Below, piece after piece: positions 1 to 12,380 of a stretch of 64,000 nt of DNA. A program made the position numbers and the translations under genes. Every line of letters begins with the position of its first letter. Positions within the stretch are counted from its first letter, which is position 1. This DNA comes from Azadirachta indica (taxonomy: Eukaryota; Streptophyta; Magnoliopsida; Sapindales; Meliaceae), in assembly GCA_022749755.1 (NCBI GenBank), contig CM040453.1:13153368-13217367 (forward strand), given 5' to 3'. The notes under the pieces are model-generated. The model had not been told where the DNA came from, ran no database searches, and worked only from the letters and a program-made list of their open reading frames with translations.

Positions 1-201
1 AAAATAACAGATCATTCTATTTAAGTTCCATAACAAACAAAGAATAATAAAAAAGAAAATATTATAAGACCATTTTCAACACAATATTTCTAAAGAGAGG
101 GAACTACTAAATAATCAGTTTGACTCACAACAAGGCAACAGACTGAGAATCTTAGAAGAAAGTAAATATTGAAAAATGAAAGATGACACTATTCACATCA
201 C

Positions 202-809
202 CTGTCCCGACTAAATTTACAACTAAAAATTGGCTGCTTGATGGAGCCTTGGAGCTGAACTATCTGAGGGCTCAACATTGTCACATCTTCAAACTGGAAA
301 ACATATCTTGGATCAGGATCCAGTTTCACTCTCAAATGAAGCTCTGCTCCTGGTTTTCCACTCTCCTGCTTGTTTTTTCCGATGCCAATCCACCCATTAA
401 AAAGAATTATTGGCTTCCCTTCACCCCATTCGGGACCCACCTCCAATTTAAATGTCCCAATCTGCTGTCTTTTGACACCAACACCACAGTGGAATCCTTT
501 CCTCCCTGTGAAAACAACCACCTCCAAATATGCATGAGGGCTATAAAAACAGCCAGGTGTCAATAAAGCTTTCAGATCAGATTCCTCGAGGTAAAAACTA
601 GAGGCAATGCTATGAATATCAGGCATAGCTTCAGGTGAAGATAGTAAGGGAACTTGTGTAGTTTGCACTGGGAAACCTCGAAGACGTATTTCACACAAAC
701 ATGGAGAAGAGAATGCATGAATTCCAGATTTTGTAGAATTCAAAGCTGATCCAGGAATCCTCAGCCCAAGTGAGCTGATGGACAACCTTATGAATGCCTG
801 AGGATCCAT
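202..809 (-). CDS. DUF1005 family protein, first coding exon (gene runs off the left edge)
   Basis: The first 202 residues are visible, starting MDPQAFIRLSISSLGLRIPG, the typical start of plant DUF1005 proteins (Arabidopsis At5g17640/ASG1 and At1g10020 group). Later family-like blocks include CLCEIRLRGFPVQ and GSIKQPIFSCKF. The biochemical function of DUF1005 is unknown; ASG1 has been linked to abiotic-stress responses, which is family knowledge only. The exon ends in a good donor (GACAG|GTGATG on the minus strand), so bases 1-201 are intron and the remaining half of the protein lies outside the window. The ATG is chosen because the family begins there and an untranslated leader precedes it. 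The identification is firm, the function is not. Confidence 0.9.
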
Positions 810-3315
810 TCTTGTCAGAAACCTTTCTCCATTGGATCAAAAGCTCTATGTTTGGACAGCTCAATAACCTTGAAAGTTGGGAAAAAAATAATAATTAGGC
901 CAAGAAAAGCACCAGAACCACAACAGTAAAGCTGACACCAGTTTCTGAAAGGATCACCATATTGATAACTCTCTGGTTATTCTCATCCTATAGGTTCTAT
1001 TTTTCTAACTATAACCGCCAATATGGTAATCTCTAAATTAAGATGAAACAAAAAGATCAATGCAACTCAAGACTCAATATGGTTCTTCATGGTAAGAGTC
1101 TACCATAAAAGACACACCGCCTTATTTTAAGCATTACAATCCAACTTTACTGACAAAAACACAAGGACGGACCAGAAATTTTGTTTAGTAATCAGCAACA
1201 CACATCCAAGCATGAGCTATAATGAAGAATCCCAGATAGACAAACCTAGAAGGCTATTGAACATATGGTTTAATACAAAGCACAGAAGATCTCTTATGGA
1301 ATTTTAAACACCCTAAAAATTTAGCTTCTAAAAAGTTCACATCCACGAGATAAAATTATTAGGACTTCAAGTTAATTTTCGCTTATTTTAATAGCATTTC
1401 CAACTAAGATTGCAACTTACAAACACCAGCCAGAATAACAGATAGAGACAGTAACTCTAATAAAGCTTCATGCTTCCAACAAACATAGAGAAGGAAAACA
1501 TTATAAGGCTTTGCTTTATGCACATATGGCAAGGAGATTCACTCTAAGTGAAAGAGCATAATAAACATCAAAGAAAAAAAATGGTACCAGCTGGTAAAAT
1601 AGAACATCATCCAATCATATTAAAAAGACTTCTGTATTTAAAACTTTTCTTCTCTTCTCCAAAGCATAACAAGAATGGACTCCATTTTTCTCCAGCCTCA
1701 GATATATTAATAAAGATAGTGTGCTCTGCCCATGATGCTCATTCCTTAGCAACCTACTTCATTCTTCTCCAAGAGTTCCTAAAACATGATATAATCTTTA
1801 TAACTAGCAGCAAGGTACAGAAATGTATTTGCAAGTAATGATCAAGATGATATTCCCTAAAATTTGAGGAAACTAGGGACTCTTGTTCCCAAAATAAAGC
1901 ATTTTAGAGTAAATATGCTTCAAACTCATGCAAGAAAGTTTCAAACCTCACAGATAATTAGGAATTTAGAACATGGGTTTCAACTCTCAAAAGATGCATA
2001 TCCAATCATTAAAATAACATATGTAAAGACGCATCACTTTGGTTCCCAGCCCAGAGTCCAAGGCAGCTACGTGACATGTTTGTGAGCAGATAATTTAGGT
2101 AATTATTTCCTTCATTAAGACAGAAGTACATTTGGATAAGTTATGTTATCATCTAGAAGAATAAATGGACATTCAAAGTGCAATGTACATTCAAATCCCA
2201 ACTGCTTTTATGGTCACAATAGTCCCTTAAAGAGGCAACGCATTAAACAGACAGGAATCATTCAATAGTTCTTGTTTGTATTCTCTCACAATTTGTAATT
2301 CTCCAGTCAATCGAAGCAACAAATATGTAAGACTGAATCGTTGCAAAAACAGAATATACTATCGACTGGCTTATAAGAAAAGTAAGAACCCCATAAGAGA
2401 TATAAATCCTATCAGCAGGATTCCAGCCATGCCAACTACACTCCTTCCAGCTCTCAAATTGAAGCAACATCTACATAGAGCTTTCATATCTCAATGATCA
2501 AATCTAGATCCACATGTCTTCTTCCAAAGGCTTTTCCTACATTTTGCTATCAGTATATTTCCAGGAAGGAAATAATAGGAAACAAGAATGTAATTTAAAA
2601 CATTTAAGAAAGGAGCTATTCTAATTTCTAAGCACCTTTCTAGATTTTCCACTCAATGTATATGAGACAAATTGAAACCTACAAGATGCTTGAAAATAGT
2701 TAAAACATCTCTGATGCATTTTTGAGACAGGTTATACATAGCTAACTTCTCTGCTAAGACTATCCAAAAAGGACTTGATTCTAACAAGCCCCTTTGTTAC
2801 AGAGTTATTTGCTACGAGGCATCAAGGAAAATATCAGGATTCAGGAACTCAATTTCGATGCGAATAAAAACAAAAGCAAATGAAAATCAAGTTAAATATG
2901 GTACAACATGATTCTAATTTGCTCATCGAGCTCTTGTGGAAGTACAATATTTGACCTCAACTAAACCATTATTGAGTGAAACATTCGGCTAACCAATTTC
3001 CAACCACCAAAGTAACGAGACATCCGACAGTCACAAACTAAACAATTTCCATTTATTTTCTTCTCCCACACTAATTTCCCATCAACCAAAAAAATATATA
3101 TATTTTTTAAGCCATCAAGTAACTCAGAGTTAAAAACCAACATAGAATTTCCACAACTTAAGTGATCCCAGCAAGAAAACACAACCAAAGAAGGAAAGTC
3201 AAAGTTCATAAAATCAAAAACAAACACAGAAAAACCATTTAAAAACAATAAAGCTTTCAGACAAAGCACAACAAGAGTATGTCCAACGAGAAACAGAAAG
3301 TAAGAAAAACCCACC

Positions 3316-3600
3316 TGAAAAAACTACCTGAACGAAGGCTTCTCAACTTGTTATAGAACAAATCGTCTTAAATTCCGACATATTCCTGTAAAAACAAAAA
3401 AACCCATAAAGCAAATAAATCATTTCTGTATATCTCTCTTATCTCTCTGGTTAGTCCAAGAAGAAGCTAAAGGCAGAAGCAGGCTGAGGAGGAAGACGAA
3501 GAAGGTGAATAAAGAATGTAAGTAGGAGTTTGAAGAATAAAGAACATATCTGGGATTTCACGTAGACTGTACACGGATCACGAGAAAACCAAATAATAGA
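3316..3600 (-). other. Probable untranslated leader exon and promoter of the DUF1005 gene
   Basis: On the minus strand a purine/CT-rich stretch ends in two candidate donors, CAG|GTAGTT at 3328 and CAG|GTGGGT at 3315. A TATA-like string lies just upstream near 3635-3645. The 2.5 kb from about 815 to 3315 has no convincing coding exon and would be the leader intron. Only splice-site appearance and position support this. Confidence 0.35.
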
Positions 3601-4650
3601 CGGAGAAAGTTAAGCATTTTCTTCCATCTATAAATTAATTATTTTGCTTTTAATTTTTATATAATACATCGTTGAATATTTATTTATTCGTTTGAAAAAG
3701 AAATAAAAAATAAAAATAATTAATTAATAATGAGAAAGGCGAGAGAGAGAGAGAGAAAGGGAACGTGAAGACAGCTGGAAACAACGGTGGTTGGATGATT
3801 TAATATTTTCAGATTATTTCGCTTTCAGACGCATATGCCCTCCCTCTCCTTTCCTTCTATTCTCACTCCCCTTTATTTATTTATTTTTAATTATTAATTT
3901 AAAAATTATCCAATTTGTAATTAATTATAATTTTTTATTTTTTAAAATAATTAAAATTGTTCTTTGAATATGATGTATGAATATTATAAAGTTAAGTTGC
4001 TATAATAGATATAACTTGCTCTAATTGACAATTTATTAAGTTCTTAAAAATTTTAACAAAAATTATTAATTCTAATCTATTATCGTACAATTTCATATTT
4101 TATGGGTTGGATTCTTTAACTTAGACCTTCTTACTTAATTTTAAATACATTTTTTATGCGTTCATCTATTGAATTCATTAGTAGAATAGATATGACCGTT
4201 GAATTGTTAGCATTAAATATTACTATTTTGCTTTAAATTTCACCCATTAGATTGCATGAATTAAGGGATTGAAAATTTGTGTATAAAAATTGAGGAGTGG
4301 ATTCATGACTTTCTAAAAGAAATTGAAAATGGTTTTGTTGTTTAGCAAAAAATGGTGGGGATGTAGTAGTGAATTTGAATGAGGAAGAAGTAATTGACAA
4401 ATAAGGGAAAAAGAATAGTTCTATATATATATATATATATATAATAGAAAAAGAGTGTATTATAATGGAAGTTTAATGGAGGAAGGAAAAAAGAAAAGAT
4501 TCCTTCAAAAATTGTGATCGAGAAAAGAAAAGGCTAATATATAGCATAGCATGCCATATCTATGGAGAAAAAAATGATTAATACTTACACGTGTTCTAAG
4601 TTCCGTAAATTATGATCCTATTTTCTATAAAAAGTGTATACAAAAGATGA

Positions 4651-4845
4651 ATTAATGATCCTTAATTTTATATAATTTTTTATACTATTATAAACTATTG
4701 AATTTATATACTTTTAATAGTTTAGATTAAATCTAATACATATAATTAATTAATATACATATTCAATCTAAATTATTAAAAATATTCAGATTTAATAGTT
4801 TATAAATAGTATATAAAAAATATGTAAAGTTAAGGGATCATTAAC
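4651..4845. mobile_element. MITE-like inverted repeat
   Basis: The left end (attaatgatccttaa) and right end (ttaagggatcattaac) are inverted copies. The inverted match continues inward for tens of bases (left tatactattataaactattg, right caatagtttataaatagtat-like) so that the whole element could fold into a hairpin. No coding capacity. A possible TTAA-type target duplication is seen but AT-richness makes it unreliable. Confidence 0.5.
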
Positions 4846-7800
4846 TCATTAACCCTATATATATATATATATATATATAATGGAGCTGATAATTCTTCTG
4901 CTATATATGTGTGTATCATTTTCAATAATGAAAATGTTTTTTATTTACGTATGATTGCAATTTAAAAAATTTTATGATAGTTGTAATAGTAGATATAGAG
5001 TGTATATATATATTGCTAATATGGAATAATAACATTTGTGTCCTTAAGTTTTTGAATTTTAATAAATTAAAATCTTATGTTTTAACATATATTGAATAGT
5101 TTTTCACTAACTTCGGTTGAAATTATTGAAATATTCTTTCTTGTTAATTAAGTTACATCATTGCATACATGGAAATTTAATATTTTAAGGATAATTTAAT
5201 TATTTAAAATATGAATTTAAAACTTACTTAATAGAAATGAATAAAATATATATTTATAATTAAAAAATTAAAATTTAATGTTCAAATATTATTGTTCTAA
5301 TTAAATAGTAAAAGTTCAGAAAATTTAGAACGGAATATAGTAAAGTTTTCAAAAAGAATCAAATTGACTCCTACCAACATATAAACAATATACATTTATA
5401 CCTAATAATTAATGATTTCATTTTACAACATATTATCGATAACAAAATCGTAATTTTTCAAACCAAATTTTAAATAAAAATTATAAATAGAATTTTAATA
5501 AAAAAAAAAAGAAAAATGAAGTTTGAAACCTGGTTAGTCTCCGTTCAAGAATGTTGTAATGGTAAAGGAAAAGCAAAAGTAATTAAACAAAAGCAAAGCA
5601 AACAAAGCAAAAGAATCTAAACTTTAATTTTAAATGTAAAGGGAAAAAGAGTTTTGTCTTTTAGAGAAAGAAAAGAGCAAGAAGCACCCACTTTGTATTT
5701 TATCTTCCTTAACTTATTACTGGATAATAATTTTATTGAAACCAAACACTCCCCCAATGTTAGTCAAGTAAACCTCTCCCTTTTCTCTTTATCGCTATTT
5801 CTTTTTTCAATCCTTTTCACATATGTGTCAAACAAATTCACTTTTGGCATCTTACAAGCCCCTTTTCATCCATTTTTTTTTAAAATTAATGTCTTTTATT
5901 AAAATACAGACAAACACGGTTCATTGATTTATAAAAAAATTTTCCTTTTAAAAGATAGTATAAAATTTATTAATTTTTTAATCCAAAGTGGTCATATATG
6001 TTTTACTCGTATGAGGCGTCTGACAGGGCGCATTTAACTATAAATATTTCTCGAAAAAGTATTGCTAATTAAATCAACTATTTTTTAAAATTACACGTCA
6101 CATTATAGTTTATTAATATTATATTAAAAATATATTAAAAATTAAGAGTTTTGATCGAGTTAAATTTGGTATCGAACATCTGCATTTAATTTAAGCGATG
6201 TTTGTCTTCGTAAGGAGGCATATGTATCTTCACAGAAAAAAAAAATTTGTCCACACTTTAATAGTAGAGACTCCACTTAAAGTGCGTAGTAAAGTCAACA
6301 TTTAGTAAAATTTAACTACTTTGAGAAATTTTTCTGTCGTATGCAATAGCAAGCGTTGAAGTTGGCACCTCTCAATGAGAGGAGCCAGCTCTCGAGTAGT
6401 TTTAAATCAACTTATTTATTTTAACAAAAAATTATGTTAAACATCCAATTTAATAAAATATTATATCTTCTAAAATATTATCATCACTCTAATAATTAAT
6501 TTGCCTATCATTTTATAAATAAAATTTTTTTAACAATTTTTTAATATTTCTCTTTACCTTTAAATATAATCTTAAAAGTAACTTATTTTATCTCAGTCAA
6601 ATTATAATATTATATTGACGATATATGTTTATTTAAAATATAGAAGATAGTATTTGAAATCTTCAAGATTAGCTAATTAGGATCAAAATATTACAACTTC
6701 AACTAATAATGTATATTAATAATATTAACAAATATTGCTTCATAATTATTAAAATGAATGAAATAGCATTTTCCTTTTCACAATATGCAAAATTCACCGT
6801 TTTAGTGCCAAACAATTTGACAATTTTCAGTCAATTTGGTGCTAATGAATTTTTAGACTTCATTCTTTTTAATAAGTAGGTTTTCAAGCATGCATTTTTT
6901 TAAAATATTTTTTTTAGCGAAAACTATTAAATTTAACTTTTACATTGTTTATATTGTTACCCACACAATATTGTGGGCATCATCCTATATTTATAATAAT
7001 AAGTAGATATTCTTTTAATTTGAGGATAAATATTATATTATATGTGTGTAGATGTTCGAAGTACAGTATAATTGTCATATATAAACTTTCAATAGAATTT
7101 TGATAAAATATCAATAGATTTGTAATACAATATTTAAAAAAAAAAAAAACTTCTATCTATATATAAAATTACTTAAGAGTACGTTCATATCAATAGAACA
7201 TTAGATTGAGTAAATTTTATCTATAAATTCGTGTCATATTACATCACGATGATCAAATTTAAATAGAATAAGATTTTCCTTTTCATAATATTTGGGATTG
7301 AATTTGGTGAAGCACCAAACAATTTGACAAAGTATTAGCCGGCTTGCAAATGTGGTCAAACCACAGGGAGCTTGACTTTCATCAACACTTGAAAATTAAC
7401 ATAAAACAAAAATATTTTCAATGTTTTGTAATTGTATAGTTGACCACATTATTGATGGAACTGCCTTTTATTTTATTTTATTTTTAGCTCCAATTAAAAC
7501 ATTTTTAAAACCAAAAATAAATTTAAAAAATTAAAAATCATTAGCTGTATATACAACATTTTTTTTATAGTTGGGACTTCAAGGAAGCCTTGATTCAACG
7601 GATATGGTAGGTTTGGATGATGTTTGATGTCATTTTTTTTTGTTTATTTATTTATTTTTGTAATGTGAAAATAAACCCACAAAAAATTATATTTTAGACA
7701 TTATTAATGAAAACAAAATATTTATTTGTTCTAAAATTTGGTGTTGAATATAAGATTTGAAAAGTGTACTAAACTATCTACTTTTTTTAATTGAAAAAAT

Positions 7801-8257
7801 TAGTTTTAAAATATATTATCAAATATATATAGTCTTTTACATATTTAGATTTATAGTTTAAGGTATATTTGACACTATAATTATTTTATATCCATTTTTT
7901 AATGATTTTAATTATTCCGTACTTAGTAATAATTATAATACTTAGTATATACTAACTTCAACAGGGAATACTTTAAGTAATTTTATAAAAATTAGCATCT
8001 CAATTTCAAATGTATTCTAGATGGTGACATATATAATTGCGAGAAATGGGTAATTTGTATGAATTTCATCCGACAGGAAACCAAACCCTAAAAACAATGA
8101 AGAAAATAAAAGAAAATAAGAAGGTCAAAAAAAATGACCCGAAAAAGCTGAAGGGATAAGGACAGGAAGAAAAATAGAAGGCATGTGCAAATGGGCCCAA
8201 ATATTAAGCCACTCATTTCACAAGAACATGCAACAAAAAGAGAGAGTGATTTGTACA

Positions 8258-8342
8258 TACTACTGCTGCTACTACTACTACTACTACTTATTAGATAATA
8301 TTGGATTATAGTTGTTGTTGTTGTTGATATTGCTGATACTTG
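8258..8342. repeat. Trinucleotide microsatellites (CTA/CTG then GTT)
   Basis: A run of ctactgctgctactactac-type triplets is followed about 25 bases later by a gttgttgttgtt run. No associated gene is evident. Confidence 0.75.
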
Positions 8343-9715
8343 CTTTGCATTTTCTTGATAAAGACTAATTTACTTATATTTTACACTTTCTTTTGGAATT
8401 GGGATTTATTAATTTCGAAGAAATTGTTGTTTTTTTTCTTTCCTTTGGTTGTATTGATCTTTTTGTACTAATATTATTATCCACCACAAGATTGTGTGAG
8501 ATTTTTTTAGTTTTGTTTAGAATAGATGTAATTTATATTTATTATTATTTACAAGAAAAAAGAAAGGGAAAATGAGGAAATATGAAATTTCGTATGAAGT
8601 TGGTCAAACTCTTGGTCAAGGACCATCTCATTATTACTGTCCTGTCCTGGCAGCTTTGTCTGGACTTGATTTGCTTGCTTAACCCTTAAGAAATTATAAA
8701 AAAACAAAATAAGAAAAAATCTGAGGAAAACTTGTTTAGAGTGGACCAAACCAAAATTTGGTTCAACTTCAAATTCAACGTACTATGGCCAATGATAGTT
8801 AATCGGAGTGGTTGAAATTCTTACCCATCAAAATTAGAGAAAAGGAATTCAATTTTTCGTAAATGTAAAATGACGTTATTTTCTTTTATTAGGTGAAGAT
8901 CATATTTTTAATAGATTAAATGTCAATTTTTACTTTCGACGATATATAATTAGATCAAATTAAAACTCTAAATTTAAATAAATTTTTTATTTAAATTAAA
9001 TCTCACTAACCATAGATCGCAAATATTTTAAGAAAAACCTGTGAATGGTATTACTATATTCATATATCTCCTTATTACATATAAATACAATCACATACAT
9101 ACATGTATGTGTATACACATAATAAGCCTGCATACACCTTTTAAAAGTAGATAATTAAAATTGATAATAAAAAATTAATAGTTATAGAATAAAATTTACG
9201 ATAATGTTAAAAATAAAAACTCACGAGAATCATATCTAAGACTTATTAAACTAATGATGTAGTATTGACGTGCATGTCTAAGAAGCTCTCACATTTGGTT
9301 TGGAGTAATCGGGTCCAACTGCCCGTTTCAATACGGCAACTTCGATTAGTTGTGATGTTGGGCCTAACCAAGAAGATATTGCTTTCGTTTGAGGTAATTA
9401 GATCCAACCCCGAGGATGAATCAAACGAATCTTTTTCTCATACAAATTTGTCAAATCTGAAGCATTCCTAGCAAATAGTTCCTTCCCAAGGGAACCAAAT
9501 CAATCCCATGTCAAAATACTGATGTAAAGTGCTAAATAGGCAAATACAACAATCTTTTGAATGAGATATCAACTCAGCTTTATACAAAAAAAAATAAAAT
9601 AAAATAAAAATTCACACCAAGCAGCTTTTGAGTATGTAACATACGAGTTAAATCTCAATTCTTTAGGACAGAAGCGTTGTGAAGAGAAGAAGAACAACAC
9701 TAGCAAGAAAAGAAA

Positions 9716-10866
9716 TTATTTCCATTTTCGGAATCCTAAGAATTTGCCTTTGTGCTTCCCAAACATGCCATGTTTCCAGCGCTTGCCAAACTTTCCATGC
9801 TTGAACTTCCCATGGCCATAGCCATGAAAACCATGCGCAAGATGATGATGGCCGTGTGCCATATGGTGAGCCCCATAAGCAGCAGCAGCAGCAGCTGCGC
9901 CTCCAGCTATCAGTGCTCCCATACCAGATCCGTGGCCTGTAATTACCGATAGTCAGCCACAAACATGATGAACAAATTGCATGACATACATCAGTATCTT
10001 ATCATTTTGAGACTCACAGTTTATAAGGTTGAAATACATAGAATCATAGAAGCACCAGAAAAATAATAGAACAAATGCTACAATCCTTTATAACAGAATG
10101 AAAAGATTTTACGGACCAATTTAGTAATGAAGATGATAAACAAATACAAAGAATGTGCAACGATAAGATTAAAGCACATATTTAAAGCTTTCAAGCTGAT
10201 AACTTCTCAGATATTTCTTATGTACATCACTAACAATATATCATTACATGCCAGATTATTATCAGTGAAAATTTTTAAAGGAGTCAGTGGTTTATCAGGA
10301 GACCTTGAAAAATTAGGATCACCTTTGAACTTTAAATAATTGACTATGTTCTGACCAATTTCTACACAACATTAAATTCAAGATTATGCACTCTAAAAGC
10401 TAGGGAAGATGGTCTACTTTTTCCCTTCCCCCTTTTATGAACCACTCCCTAAATTTTAAAGTTAAGTGATGACTATGGATGGAAATTACATTGTACTAAT
10501 ACATATCAAAGCTTGTTTAGTGATGTTATCAATCTTACCAGAATGATGATGTGATGATGGACCAGGATAACCAGCTGGGGGGTAAGCACCAGGAGGAGGA
10601 GGATACCCACCGGGGTGGGGATAACCACCTGCAGAAGGATAACCAGCAGGTGGGTATCCACCTGGTGGGGGAGGATATGCAGCTGGTGGGTATCCGCCTG
10701 GAGGGGGATATCCAGCTGCCAGATAGCCTTGCCCTGGATATCCCTGAGGAGGATATGGTTGTGGGGGATATGATCCATATGGATGATGGTGTCCAGCAGC
10801 ATATCCGGCTGCATATCCGGCAATATTTGAAAAAAGCCCTTTATCTTGCTTGTCACTGTCTCCCAT
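9716..10866 (-). CDS. Pro/Gly-rich A3-like protein with His-rich tail (copy a)
   Basis: Two coding exons: 10866-10539 (109 codons plus 1 base) and 9936-9716. They join through a split glycine codon (G|GT), using donor TCTG|GTAAGA and acceptor TTACAG|GCCAC. The predicted protein is about 182 residues. The N-terminus is MGDSDKQDKGLFSNIAGYAAG, followed by about 65 residues of GYPP/GGYPPAAYPP-type repeats. The second exon has an Ala-rich helix (GALIAGGAAAAAAAYGA) and a tail of HGHHHLAHGFHGYGHGKF type with 13 histidines and many lysines. This is the plant 'glycine-rich protein A3' family (Arabidopsis At5g17650 type), whose function is not established. The ATG at 10866 is preferred over the in-frame upstream one at 10983 because it starts the family motif. 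A near neighbour at 14090-14686 has the same layout. Confidence 0.88.
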
Positions 10867-11230
10867 TTTTCTACACCTTCTAGTTGATGCTACAAAATTT
10901 GTAAACAACCGATCTTGAGGGGCAAGCCAACATAAGAATATATTCAATGTATACTGCCAAGAACATATTGTATTAAAAGACATAAAATGGGAAGTGCAAG
11001 ATGTTTTCTCTACTCCTTAAATGCTTTTCAGTATCTATTTAGTTCCTTAGGACCATGAGAGGCAAACAAACATTTTACAGCAATAATTCCCCTCATTCTC
11101 AAATAAACATTACATGAAACTTGGACTAAGATTTGATCCTAAAGTTGACTCAAGGGATCAAAATGTCAAATTTCATATTCTCTACTCCAAAATTTGTAGT
11201 ACATAACATGAAAGCAACAGAAATAGCTAT

Positions 11231-11672
11231 GAGGCATATTGCAAAAAGCATAGTAAAAGCCAAAGCAATAATGGAAAAAACTACTAAATAACAGATCCTT
11301 CTATTACCAGCTATTAGCTTTAACAATATATATATATATAAGCTCCTTCCCAAAATAATATATGCATAAAGAACTGTTCGATGCAAATTGCAGCAAGTAT
11401 GAAATGATTTATTTTCCATAATTTAAATACTTTTCCAGTGTGTTATTAGGCATATTCCAAAAAGCATAGTAAAAGCCACAGCAATAATGGGAAAAAATAC
11501 CAAAGAGCAGATCCTTCTATCACGAACTATTAGTTTTAACAATATATATATATATATATATATATCAGCTCCTTCCCAAAATAATATATGCATAAAGAAC
11601 TGTACTCTGCAAATTGCAACAAGTATGAAACAATTTCTTTTCCATAACTTAAATACTTTTCTATTGTGTTAT
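11231..11672. repeat. Tandem direct duplication of about 220 bp in the leader intron of copy a
   Basis: Copy 1 is about 11231-11446 and copy 2 about 11447-11672. Both begin aggcatattscaaaaagcat, pass through an atccttctat block and a (TA)n tract of different length, then cagctccttcccaaaataat or similar, and end at tgtgttat. They differ by scattered substitutions and (TA)n length, so the duplication is not very recent. Confidence 0.85.
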
Positions 11673-12250
11673 ATGCATGCCCTAAAAGTGTCTTTGATAA
11701 ACAATGATAAAAAAATAGAGAGTTTCACTCAACAAAATTTAATTCTACCAGAAGAAAAATACACAGCTGAATAACCAAATATCCAAATAAGCTACTACAC
11801 CAATGAAACTCAAGTAAATAACATGCAATCCTAATTCAGTTTAAGCTTTTCCTGGGTGCCTTAAATCTTTCAATTTTCTAAAAACCGGCAATTGAGTAAT
11901 TCAGCAACTCTAAAAACGGTTCCGTTTCTTCATGCTCTTTATTGCATACACAGAAAAATTCAACAGAAAAAAATTGAGTAGGAAAATTAGATTAAAAGCA
12001 ACAATCTCGTAATGCGTTCTGCATTCTGTGATTCACTGAGTTAGTCATGAATCCATACCGAATTACAAGATCATAAAGGGAGTTCAATTTCACTATTAAA
12101 CAATAAAATAAAGTATTATAATCAAAACATCATGATCATCAATATTATCAACACAAATTTTCCAAAAAAAACACCCCAGATATTAATTCATAACAACAAA
12201 AACAAAACAATTATTTTTAGAAAAAACAAAACAGAAGAATGGAGGCTCAC

Positions 12251-12380
12251 CGAATAGAATTAAGAATTGATTAGGGATTGTTTGATTAGTGAAATTTCAC
12301 TGCTTCAGATCGGACAGTTGGCCGCTGTTGTTGATCGGTCTAAATACACATTAAGAGCTACCTCCTTATCGCTTTTCTCC
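12251..12380 (-). other. Probable untranslated leader exon of Pro/Gly-rich copy a
   Basis: On the minus strand this segment ends in a strong donor (ATTCG|GTGAGC at 12251/12250). A matching acceptor, TTTTGTAG|CATC, lies at 10890/10889, 23 bases before the ATG. The implied 1.36 kb leader intron contains the tandem duplication at 11231-11672. The start of transcription is not determined. Confidence 0.5.

Larger units (their letters stand above)
3601..9715. other. Gene-poor AT-rich intergenic region
   Basis: Six kilobases of very AT-rich DNA with poly-A/T tracts, (GA)n near 3743-3757, (TA)n at 4421-4442 and 4856-4880, and one MITE-like element listed separately. The few open frames (for example 5654-5902 and 8393-8575) are low-complexity, lack family motifs and have no splice-linked partners. 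I see no gene. Confidence 0.7.

Noticed and set aside
183..566. Plus-strand 127-codon open frame
   Set aside because: It is antisense to the DUF1005 exon, which matches a known family; the plus frame matches nothing I recognise.
2961..3314. 117-codon minus-strand frame ending near the leader exon
   Set aside because: Hydrophobic low-complexity translation, no family motif, and it lies in the presumed 5' intron/leader of the DUF1005 gene.
5654..5902. 82-codon plus-strand frame
   Set aside because: Phe/Leu/Ser-rich translation of AT/CT-rich DNA with no partner exon or motif.
10551..10883. Plus-strand frame of 110 codons
   Set aside because: Antisense shadow of the Pro/Gly repeat exon of copy a; such repeats open all frames.
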